The translations under genes and the position numbers were made by a program. From Taudactylus pleione (lineage: Eukaryota; Chordata; Amphibia; Anura; Myobatrachidae): a DNA stretch of 64,000 nt. The notes under the pieces are model-generated. The model searched no databases, was not told the DNA's origin, and saw only the letters and a list, made by a program, of their open reading frames with translations. Location of the stretch: NCBI GenBank assembly GCA_031769625.1, contig JAUIMM010000579.1:124001-188000 (forward strand). The letters are read 5' to 3'. Below are positions 43,601 through 55,899 of the stretch, piece after piece. Within the stretch, counting starts at the first letter, position 1. Every line of letters begins with the position of its first letter.

Positions 43601-46600
43601 TCTCAATCATACTCCCGCTTCTTATTCCTGCTCCAGCTTCTTATTCATCTCTTATTCCTGCTCCAGCTTCTTATTCACTTCTTATTCCTGCTCCAGCTTC
43701 TTATTCACTTCTTATTCCTGCTCCAGCTCTTTATTCACTTCTTATTCCTGCTCCAGCCTCTTATTCACTTCTTATTCCTGCTCCAGCTTCTTATTCACTT
43801 CTTATTCCTGCTCCAGCTTCTTATTCACTTCTTATTCCTGCTCCAGCTTCTGATTCACCTCTTATTCCTGCTCCAGCATCTTATTCACTTCTCAATCATA
43901 CTCCCGCTTCTTATTCCTGCTCCAGCTTCTTGTTCCTCCTCCAGCTTGTTATACACTTCTTATTCCTGCTCCAGCTTCTGATTCACTTCTTATTCCTGCT
44001 CCAGCTCCTTATTCACTTCTTATTCCTGCTCCAGCTTCTGATTCACTTCTTATTCCTCCTCCAGCTTCTTATTTACTTCTCAATCCTGCTCCAGCTTCTT
44101 ATTCAGTTCTTATTCCTGCTCCAGCTTCTTATTCACTTCTTATTCCTGCTCTAGCTTCTTATTCACATCTTATTCCTGCTCCAGCTTCTAATTCACTTCT
44201 TATTCCTACTCCTGATTCTTACACACATCTTATTCCAGCTCATGCTTCTTACTCACTTCTTATTCCAGCTCATGCTTCTTACTCACTTCTTATTCCTGCT
44301 CCAGCTTCTTATTCACTTCTTATTCCTGCTCCAGCTTCTTATTCACTTCTCATTCCTGCTCCAGCTTCTTATTCACTTCTCATTCCTGCTCCAGCTCCTT
44401 ATTCACTTCTCATTCCTGCTCGAGCTCTTTATTCACTTCTTATTCCTGCTCCAGCTTCTTATTCAATTTTTATTCCTGCTCCAGCTTCTTATTCATTTCT
44501 TATTCCTGCTCCAGCTTCTTATTCACTTCTCATTCCTGCTCCAGCTTCTTATTCACTTCTTATTCCTACTCCAGCTCTTTATTAACTTCTTATTCCTGCT
44601 CCAGCTTCTTATTCACTTCTTATTCTTGCTCCAGCTTCTTATTCACTTCTTATTCCTGCTCCAGCTTCTTATTCACTTCCTATTCCTGCTCCAGCTTCTT
44701 ATTCATCTCTTATTCCTGCTCCAGCTTCTTATTCACTTCTCAATCATACTCCCGCTTCTTATTCCTGCTCCAGCTTCTTATTCATCTCTTATTCCTGCTC
44801 CAGCTTCTTATTCACTTCTTATTCCTGCTCCAGCTTCTTATTCACTTCTCAATCATACTCCCGCTTCTTATTCCTGCTCCAGCTTCTTGTTCCTCCTCCA
44901 GCTTGTTATACACTTCTTATTCCTGCTCCAGCTTCTTATTCACTTCTCATTCCTGCTCCAGCTCCTTATTCACTTCTCATTCCTGCTCGAGCTCTTTATT
45001 CACTTCTTATTCCTGCTCCAGCTTCTTATTCAATTTTTATTCCTGCTCCAGCTTCTTATTCATTTCTTATTCCTGCTCCAGCTTCTTATTCACTTCTCAT
45101 TCCTGCTCCAGCTTCTTATTCACTTCTTATTCCTACTCCAGCTCTTTATTAACTTCTTATTCCTGCTCCAGCTTCTTATTCACTTCTTATTCCTGCTCCA
45201 GCTTCTTATTCACTTCTTATTCCTGCTCCAGCTTCTTATTCACTTCCTATTCCTGCTCCAGCTTCTTATTCATCTCTTATTCCTGCTCCAGCTTCTTATT
45301 CACTTCTCAATCATACTCCCGCTTCTTATTCCTGCTCCAGCTTCTTATTCATCTCTTATTCCTGCTCCAGCTTCTTATTCACTTCTTATTCCTGCTCCAG
45401 CTTCTTATTCACTTCTTATTCCTGCTCCAGCTCTTTATTCACTTCTTATTCCTGCTCCAGCCTCTTATTCACTTCTTATTCCTGCTCCAGCTTCTTATTC
45501 ACTTCTTATTCCTGCTCCAGCTTCTTATTCACTTCTTATTCCTGCTCCAGCTTCTGATTCACTTCTTATTCCTCCTCCAGCTTCTTATTTACTTCTCAAT
45601 CCTGCTCCAGCTTCTTATTCAGTTCTTATTCCTGCTCCAGCTTCTTATTCACTTCTTATTCCTGCTCTAGCTTCTTATTCACATCTTATTCCTGCTCCAG
45701 CTTCTAATTCACTTCTTATTCCTACTCCTGATTCTTACACACATCTTATTCCAGCTCATGCTTCTTACTCACTTCTTATTCCAGCTCATGCTTCTTACTC
45801 ACTTCTTATTCCTGCTCCAGCTTCTTATTCACTTCTTATTCCTGCTCCAGCTTCTTATTCACTTCTCATTCCTGCTCCAGCTTCTTATTCACTTCTCATT
45901 CCTGCTCCAGCTCCTTATTCACTTCTCATTCCTGCTCGAGCTCTTTATTCACTTCTTATTCCTGCTCCAGCTTCTTATTCAATTTTTATTCCTGCTCCAG
46001 CTTCTTATTCATTTCTTATTCCTGCTCCAGCTTCTTATTCACTTCTCATTCCTGCTCCAGCTTCTTATTCACTTCTTATTCCTACTCCAGCTCTTTATTA
46101 ACTTCTTATTCCTGCTCCAGCTTCTTATTCACTTCTTATTCTTGCTCCAGCTTCTTATTCACTTCTTATTCCTGCTCCAGCTTCTTATTCACTTCCTATT
46201 CCTGCTCCAGCTTCTTATTCATCTCTTATTCCTGCTCCAGCTTCTTATTCACTTCTCAATCATACTCCCGCTTCTTATTCCTGCTCCAGCTTCTTATTCA
46301 TCTCTTATTCCTGCTCCAGCTTCTTATTCACTTCTTATTCCTGCTCCAGCTTCTTATTCACTTCTCAATCATACTCCCGCTTCTTATTCCTGCTCCAGCT
46401 TCTTGTTCCTCCTCCAGCTTGTTATACACTTCTTATTCCTGCTCCAGCTTCTTATTCACTTCTCATTCCTGCTCCAGCTCCTTATTCACTTCTCATTCCT
46501 GCTCGAGCTCTTTATTCACTTCTTATTCCTGCTCCAGCTTCTTATTCAATTTTTATTCCTGCTCCAGCTTCTTATTCATTTCTTATTCCTGCTCCAGCTT

Positions 46601-49600
46601 CTTATTCACTTCTCATTCCTGCTCCAGCTTCTTATTCACTTCTTATTCCTACTCCAGCTCTTTATTAACTTCTTATTCCTGCTCCAGCTTCTTATTCACT
46701 TCTTATTCCTGCTCCAGCTTCTTATTCACTTCTTATTCCTGCTCCAGCTTCTTATTCACTTCCTATTCCTGCTCCAGCTTCTTATTCATCTCTTATTCCT
46801 GCTCCAGCTTCTTATTCACTTCTCAATCATACTCCCGCTTCTTATTCCTGCTCCAGCTTCTTATTCATCTCTTATTCCTGCTCCAGCTTCTTATTCACTT
46901 CTTATTCCTGCTCCAGCTTCTTATTCACTTCTTATTCCTGCTCCAGCTCTTTATTCACTTCTTATTCCTGCTCCAGCCTCTTATTCACTTCTTATTCCTG
47001 CTCCAGCTTCTTATTCACTTCTTATTCCTGCTCCAGCTTCTTATTCACTTCTTATTCCTGCTCCAGCTTCTGATTCACCTCTTATTCCTGCTCCAGCATC
47101 TTATTCACTTCTCAATCATACTCCCGCTTCTTATTCCTGCTCCAGCTTCTTGTTCCTCCTCCAGCTTGTTATACACTTCTTATTCCTGCTCCAGCTTCTG
47201 ATTCACTTCTTATTCCTGCTCCAGCTCCTTATTCACTTCTTATTCCTGCTCCAGCTTCTGATTCACTTCTTATTCCTCCTCCAGCTTCTTATTCACTTCT
47301 CAATCCTGCTCCAGCTTCTTATTCAGTTCTTATTCCTGCTCCAGCTTCTTATTCACTTCTTATTCCTGCTCTAGCTTCTTATTCACATCTTATTCCTGCT
47401 CCAGCTTCTAATTCACTTCTTATTCCTACTCCTGATTCTTACACACATCTTATTCCAGCTCATGCTTCTTACTCACTTCTTATTCCAGCTCATGCTTCTT
47501 ACTCACTTCTTATTCCTGCTCCAGCTTCTTATTCACTTCTTATTCCTGCTCCAGCTTCTTATTCACTTCTCATTCCTGCTCCAGCTTCTTATTCACTTCT
47601 CATTCCTGCTCCAGCTCCTTATTCACTTCTCATTCCTGCTCGAGCTCTTTATTCACTTCTTATTCCTGCTCCAGCTTCTTATTCAATTTATATTCCTGCT
47701 CCAGCTTCTTATTCATTTCTTATTCCTGCTCCAGCTTCTTATTCACTTCTCATTCCTGCTCCAGCTTCTTATTCACTTCTTATTCCTACTCCAGCTCTTT
47801 ATTAACTTCTTATTCCTGCTCCAGCTTCTTATTCACTTCTTATTCCTGCTCCAGCTTCTTATTCACTTCTTATTCCTGCTCCAGCTTCTTATTCACTTCC
47901 TATTCCTGCACCAGCTTCTTATTCATCTCTTATTCCTGCTCCAGCTTCTTATTCACTTCTCAATCATACTCCCGCTTCTTATTCCTGCTCCAGCTTCTTA
48001 TTCATCTCTTATTCCTGCTCCAGCTTCTTATTCACTTCTTATTCCTGCTCCAGCTTCTTATTCACTTCTCAATCATACTCCCGCTTCTTATTCCTGCTCC
48101 AGCTTCTTGTTCCTCCTCCAGCTTGTTATACACTTCTTATTCCTGCTCCAGCTTCTGATTCACTTCTTATTCCTGCTCCAGCTCCTTATTCACTTCTTAT
48201 TCCTGCTCCAGCTCCTTATTCACTTCTTATTCCTGCTCCAGCTTCTGATTCACTTCTTGTTCTTTCTCCAGCATCTTATTCACTTCTTATTCCGGCTCCA
48301 GCTTCTGATTCACTTCTTATTCCTGCTCCAGCATCTTATTCACTTCTTATTTCTCCTCCAGCTCTTTATTCACTTCTTATTCCTGCTCCAGCTTCTTATT
48401 CACTTCTTATTCCTGCTCCAGACTCTAATTCACTTCTCATTCCTGCTCCAGCTCCTTATTCACTTCTCATTCCTGCTCCAGCTCCTTATTCACTTCTCAT
48501 TCCTGCTCGAGCTCTTTATTCACTTCTTATTCCTGCTCCCGCTTCTTATTCAATTTTTATTCCTGCTCCAGCTTCTTATTCATTTCTTATTCCTGCTCCA
48601 GCTTCTTATTCACTTCTCATTCCTGCTCCAGCTTCTTATTCACTTCTTATTCCTACTCCAGCTCTTTATTAACTTCTTATTCCTGCTCCAGCTTCTTATT
48701 CACTTCTTATTCCTGCTCCAGCTTCTTATTCACTTCTTATTCCTGCTCCAGCTTCTTATTCACTTCCTATTCCTGCTCCAGCTTCTTATTCATCTCTTAT
48801 TCCTGCTCCAGCTTCTTATTCACTTCTCAATCATACTCCCGCTTCTTATTCCTGCTCCAGCTTCTTATTCATCTCTTATTCCTGCTCCAGCTTCTTATTC
48901 ACTTCTCAATCATACTCCCGCTTCTTATTCCTGCTCCAGCTTCTTGTTCCTCCTCCAGCTTGTTATACACTTCTTATTCCTGCTCCAGCTTCTGATTCAC
49001 TTCTTATTCCTGCTCCAGCTCCTTATTCACTTCTTATTCCTGCTCCAGCTCCTTATTCACTTCTTATTCCTGCTCCAGCTTCTGATTCACTTCTTGTTCC
49101 TGCTCCAGCATCTTATTCACTTCTTATTCCGGCTCCAGCTTCTGATTCACTTCTTATTCCTGCTCCAGCATCTTATTCACTTCTTATTCCTCCTCCAGCT
49201 CTTTATTCACTTCTTATTCCTGCTCCAGCTTCTTATTCACTTCTTATTCCTGCTCCAGACTCTAATTCACTTCTCATTCCTGCTCCAGCTCCTTATTCAC
49301 TTCTTATTCCTGCTCCAGCTTCTTATTCACTTCTTATTCCTCCTCCAGCTTCTTATTCACATCTCATTCCTGCTCCAGCTCCTTATTCATTTCTTATTCC
49401 TCCTCCAGCTTCTTAATCACTTCTCATTCCTGCTCCAGCTTCTTATTCATCTCTTATTCCTGCTCCAGCTTCTTATTCACTTCTTATTCCTGCTCCAGCT
49501 TCTTATTCACATCTTATTCCTGCTCCAGCTTCTAATTCACTTCTTATTCCTACTCCTGATTCTTACACACATCTTATTCCAGCTCATGCTTCTTACTCAC

Positions 49601-50930
49601 TTCTTATTCCTGCTCCAGCTTCTTATTCACTTCTTATTCCAGCTCCTGTTTCTTATTCACTTCTTATTCCTGCTCCAGCTTCTTATTCACTTCCTATTCC
49701 TGCTCCAGCTTCTTATACACTTCTTATTCCTGCTCCTGATTCTTATTCACTTTTTATTCCTGCTCCAGCTTCTTATTTACTTCTTATTCCTACTCCTGAT
49801 TCTTACACACTTCTTATTCCAGCTCATGCTTCTTACTCACTTCTTATTCCTGCTCCAGCTTCTTATTCACTTCTTATTCCTGCTCCAGCTTCTTATTCAC
49901 TTCTCATTCCTGCTCCAGCTTCTTATTCACTTCTCATTCCTGCTCCAGCTCCTTATTCACTTCTCATTCCTGCTCGAGCTCTTTATTCACTTCTTATTCC
50001 TGCTCCAGCTTCTTATTCAATTTTTATTCCTGCTCCAGCTTCTTATTCATTTCTTATTCCTGCTCCAGCTTCTTATTCACTTCTCATTCCTGCTCCAGCT
50101 TCTTATTCACTTCTTATTCCTACTCCAGCTCTTTATTAACTTCTTATTCCTGCTCCAGCTTCTTATTCACTTCTTATTCCTGCTCCAGCTTCTTATTCAC
50201 TTCTTATTCCTGCTCCAGCTTCTTATTCACTTCCTATTCCTGCTCCAGCTTCTTATTCATCTCTTATTCCTGCTCCAGCTTCTTATTCACTTCTCAATCA
50301 TACTCCCGCTTCTTATTCCTGCTCCAGCTTCTTATTCATCTCTTATTCCTGCTCCAGCTTCTTATTCACTTCTTATTCCTGCTCCAGTTTCTTATTCACT
50401 TCTTATTCTTGCTCCAGCTCTTTATTCACTTCTTATTCCTGCTCCAGCCTCTTATTCACTTCTTATTCCTGCTCCAGCTTCTTATTCACTTCTTATTCCT
50501 GCTCCAGCTTCTTATTCACTTCTTATTCCTGCTCCAGCTTCTGATTCACCTCTTATTCCTGCTCCAGCATCTTATTCACTTCTCAATCATACTCCCGCTT
50601 CTTATTCCTGCTCCAGCTTCTTGTTCCTCCTCCAGCTTGTTATACACTTCTTATTCCTGCTCCAGCTTCTGATTCACTTCTTATTCCTGCTCCAGCTCCT
50701 TATTCACTTCTTATTCCTGCTCCAGCTTCTGATTCACTTCTTATTCCTCCTCCAGCTTCTTATTCACTTCTCAATCCTGCTCCAGCTTCTTATTCAGTTC
50801 TTATTCCTGCTCCAGCTTCTTATTCACTTCTTATTCCTGCTCTAGCTTCTTATTCACATCTTATTCCTGCTCCAGCTTCTAATTCACTTCTTATTCCTAC
50901 TCCTGATTCTTACACACATCTTATTCCAGC
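43600..50930 (+). repeat. Higher-order repeat family, 1516- and 1704-bp offsets
   Basis: A diagnostic doublet, two consecutive CCAGCTCATGCTTCTTACTCAC units, occurs at about 44234, 45750 and 47454 (offsets 1516 and 1704 bp). GCTCGAGCTCTTTAT, CAATTTTTATTCC and CTCTTTATTAAC variants follow it in the same order in each copy. Within this block smaller insertions distinguish the copies, for example the stretch with TTCCGGCTCC after 48.2 kb. This is the most repetitive part of the array. Confidence 0.8.
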
Positions 50931-53900
50931 TCATGCTTCTTACTCACTTCTTATTCCTGCTCCAGCTTCTTATTCACTTCTTATTCCTGCTCCAGTTTCT
51001 TATTCACTTCTTATTCCTGCTCCAGCTTCTTATTCACTTCCTATTCCTGCTCCAGCTTCTTATACATTTCTTATTCCTGCTCCTGATTCTTATTCACTTT
51101 TTATTCCTGCTCCAGCTTCTTATTCACTTCTTTTTCCTACTCCTGATTCTTACACACTTCTTATTCCAGCTCATGCTTCTTTCTCACTTCTTATTCCTGC
51201 TCCAGCTTCTTATTCACTTCTTATTCCTGCTCCAGCTTCTTATTCACTTATTATTCCTGCTCCAGCTTCTTATTCAGTTCTTATTCCTGCTCCAGCTTCT
51301 TATTCACCTCTTATTCCTGCTCCAGCTTCTTATTCACCTCTTATTCCTGCTCCAGCTTCTTATTCACTTCTAATTCCTGCTCCAGCTTCTTATTCACTTC
51401 TTATTCCTGCTCCAGCTTCTTATTCACTTCTTATTCCTGCTCCAGCTTCTTATACACTTCTTATTCCTCATCCAGCTTCTTATTCACTTCTTATTCCTAC
51501 TTCAGCTTCTCATTCTCTTACTCCTGCTCCAGGTTCTTATTCACTTCTTGTTCCTGCTCCAGCTCCTTATTCACTTCTTATTCCTGCTCCAGCTTGTTGT
51601 TCACTTCTTATTCCTGCTCCAGCTTCTTATTCACTTCTCAATCATACTCCAGCTTCTTATTCCTGCTTCAGCTTCTTGTTCCTGCTCCAGCTTGTTATAC
51701 ACTTCTTATTCCTGCTCCAGCTCCTTATTCACTTCTTATTCCTGCTCCAGCTTCTTATTCACTTCTTATTCCTCCTCCAGCTTCTTATTGCTCCAGATTC
51801 TCATTCACTTCTTATTCCTGCTCCAGCTCCTTATACACTTCTTATTCCTGCTCCAGCTCCTTATTCACTTCTTATTCCTGCTCCAGCATCTGATTCACTT
51901 CTTGTTCCTGCTCCAGCATCTTTTTCACTTCTTATTCCTCCTCCAGCTCCTTATTCACTTCTTATTCCTGCTCCAGAATCTTATTCACTTCTTATTCCTG
52001 CTCCAGCCTCTAATTCACATCTTATTCCTGCACCAGCTCCTTATTCACTTCTTATTCCTGCTCCAGCTTCTTATTCACTTCTTATTCCTACTCCTGATTC
52101 TTACACACTTCTTATTCCAGCTCATACTTCTTACTCACTTCTTATTCCTGCTCCAGCTTCTTATTCACTTCTTATTCCTCCTCCAGTTTCTTATTCACTT
52201 CTTATTCCTGCTCATGCTTCTTATTCACTTATTATTCCTGCTCCAGCCTCTAATTCACTTCTTATTCCTGCTCCAGCTTCTTATTCAGTTCTTATTCCTG
52301 CTCCAGCTTCTTATTCACCTCTTATTCCTGCTCCAGCTTCTTATTCACCTCTTATTCCTGCTCCAGCTTCTTATTCACTTCTTATTCCTGCTCCAGCTTC
52401 TTATTCACTTCTTATTCCAGCTCCAGCTTCTCATTCACTTCTTATTCCTGCTCCAGCTTCTTATACACTTCATATTCCTGCTCCAGCCTCTAATTCACTT
52501 CTTATTCCTGCTCCAGCTCCTTATTCACTTCTTATTCCTGCTCCAGCTTCTAATTCACTTCTTATTCCTACTCCTGATTCTTACACACTTCTTATTCCAG
52601 CTCATGCTTCTTACTCACTTCTTATTCCTGCTCCAGCTTCTTATTCACTTCTTATTCCTGCTCCAGCTTCTTATACACTTCTTATTCCTGATCATGCTTC
52701 TTATTCACTTATTATTCCTGCTCAAGCCTCTTATTCACTTCTTATTCCTGCTCCAGCTTCTTATTCACTTCTTATTCCTGCTCCAGCTTCTTATACACTT
52801 CTTATTCCTCATCCAGCTTCTTATTCACTTCTTATTCCTGCTCCAGCTTCTTTTCACTTCTTATTCCTACTCCAGCTTCTCATACTCTTATTCCTGCTCC
52901 AGCTTCTTATTCACTTCTTGTTCCTGCTCCAGCTCCTTATTCACTTCTTATTCCTGCTCCAGCTTCTTATTCACCTCTTATTCCTGCTCCAGCTTCTTAT
53001 TCACCTCTTATTCCTGCTCCAGCTTCTTATTCACTTCTTATTCCTGCTCCAGCTTCTGATTCACTTCTTATTCCTGCTCCAGCTTCTGATTCACTTCTCA
53101 TTCATGCTCCAGCTCCTTATTCACTTCTTATTCCTGCTCCAGCTTCTTATTCACTTCTTGTTCCAGCTCCAGCATCTTATTCACTTCTTATTCCTGCTCC
53201 AGCTTCTTATTCTCTTCTTATTTCTACTCCAGCTTCTCATACTCTTATTCCTGCTCCAGCTTCTTATTCACTTCTTATTCCTACTCCAGCTTCTCATTCT
53301 CTTATTCCTGCTCCAACTTCTTATTCACTTCCTATTCCTGCTCCAGCTTCTTATACACTTCTTATTCCTACTCCTGATACTTACACACTTCTTATTCCAG
53401 CTCATGCATCTTACTCACTTCTTATTCCTGCTCCAGCTTCTTATTTACTTCTTATTCCTGCTCCAGCTTCTTATTCACTTATTATTCCTGCTCCAGCTTC
53501 TTATTCAGTTCTTATTCCTGCTCCAGCTTCTTATTCACCTCTTATTCCTGCTCCAGCTTCTTATTCACTTCTTATTCCTGCTCCAGCTTCTTATTCACCT
53601 CTTATTCCTGCTCCAGCTTCTTATTCACCTCTTATTCCTGCTCCAGCTTCTTATTCAGTTCTTCTTCCTGCTCCATCTTCTTATTCACCTCTTATTCCTG
53701 CTCCAGCTTCTTATTCACCTCTTATTCCTGCTCCAGCTTCTTATTCACTTCTTATTCCTGCTCCAGCTTCTTATTCACTTCTTATTCCTGCTCCAGCTTC
53801 TGATTCATCTCTTATTCCTGCTCCAGCTTCTTATTCACTTCTCATTCCTGCTCCAGCTTCTTATTCACCTCTTATTCCTGCTCCAGCTTCTTGTTCCTGC

Positions 53901-55899
53901 TCCAGCTTGTTATTCACTTCTTATTCCTGCTCCAGCTTCTTGTTCCTGCTCCAGCGTGTTATTCACTTCATATTCCTGCTCCAGCTTCTTATTCACTTCT
54001 CAATCATACTCCAGCTTCATATTCCTGCGTCAGCTTCTTGTTCCTGCTCCAGCTTGTTATACACTTCTTATTCCTGCTCCAGCTCCTTATTTACTTCTTA
54101 TTCCTGCTCCAGCTTCTTATTCACTTCTTATTCCTGCTCCAGCTTGTTATACACTTCTTATTCCTGCTCCAGCTCCTTATTCACTTCTTATTCCTGCTCC
54201 AGCTTCTTATTCACTTCTTATTCCTGCTCCAGCTCCTTATTCACTTCTTATTCCTCCTCCAGCTTCTTATTGCTCCAGCTTCTTATTAACTTCTTATTCC
54301 TGCTCCAGCTCCTTATTCACTTCTTATTCCTGCTACAGCTTCTGATTCACTTCTTGTTCCTGCTCCAGCTTCTTATTCACTTCCTATTCCTGCTCCAGCC
54401 TCTTATTCACTTCTTATTCCTGCTCCAGCTTCTTATTCACTTATTATTCCTGCTCCAGCTCCTTATTCACTTCTTATTCCTGCTCCAGCTCCTTATTCAC
54501 TTCTTATTCCTGCTCCAGCTTCTTATTCACTTCTTATTCCTGCTCCAGCTTCTGATTCATCTCTTATTCCTCCTCCAGCTTCTTATTCCTGCTCCAGCTT
54601 CTTGTTCCTGCTCCAGCTTGTTATTCACTTCTTACTCCTGCTCCAGCTTCTTATTCACTTCTCAATCATACTCCAGCTTCTTATTCCTGCTTCAGCTTCT
54701 TGTTATTGCTCCAGCTTGTTATACACTTCTTATTCCTGCTCCAGCTCCTTTTTCCTTCTTATTCCTGCTCCAGCTCCTTATTCACTTCTTATTCCTCCTC
54801 CAGCTTCTTATTGCCCCAGCTTCTTATTCACTTCTTATTCCTGCTCCAGCTCCTTATTCACTTCTTATTCCTGCTCCAGCTTCTGATTCACTTCTTGTTC
54901 CTGCTCCAGCATCTTATTCACTTCTTATTCCTCCTCCACCTCCTTATTCACTTCTTATTCCTGCTCCAGCTTCATATTCACTTCTTATTCCTGCTCCAGC
55001 CTCTAATTCACTTCTTATTCCTGCTCCAGCTCCTTATTCACTACTTATTCCTGCTCCAGCTTATTATTCACTTCTTATTCCTCCTCCAGCTTCTTATTCA
55101 CTTCTCATTCCTGCTCCAGCTCCTTATTTATCTCTTATTCCTCCTCCAGCTTCTTATTCACTTCTCATTCCTGCTCCAGCTTCTTATTCATCTCTTTTTC
55201 CTGCTCCAGCTTATTATTCACTTCTTATTCCTGCTCCAGCTTCTTATTCACTTCTTATTCCTGCTCCAGCTTCTTATTCACTTCTTATTCCTCCTCCAGC
55301 TCCTTATTCACTTCTTATTCCTACTCCTGATTCTTACTCACTTATTATTCCTGCTCCAACTTCTTATTCACTTCTTATTCCTGCTCCAGCTTCTTATTCA
55401 CTTCTTTTAACTGCTCCTGCTTCTTATACACTTCATATTCCTGCTCATGCTTCTTATTCACTTATTATTCCTGCTCCAGCCTCGTATTCACTTCTTATTC
55501 ATGCTCCAGCTTCTTATACACTTCTTATTCCTCATCCAGCTTCTTATTCACTTCTTATTCCTGCTCCAGCTTCTCATTCTCTTATTCCTGCTCCTGCTTC
55601 TTAATCACTTCTTGTTCCTGCTCCAGCTCCTTATTCACTTCTCATTCCTGCTCCAGCTTCTTATTCACCTCTTATTCCTGCTCCAGCTCCTTATTCACTT
55701 CTTATTTCTGCTCCAGCTTCTTATTTACTTCTTATTCCTGCTCCAGCTTCTTATTCACTTCTAATTCCTGCTCCAGCTTCTTATTCACTTCTTATTCCTG
55801 CTCCAGCTTCTTATTCACTTCTTATTCCTGCTCCAGCTTCTTATTCACTTCTTATTCCTCCTCCAGCTTCTTATTCACTTCTCATTCCTGTTCCAGCTT

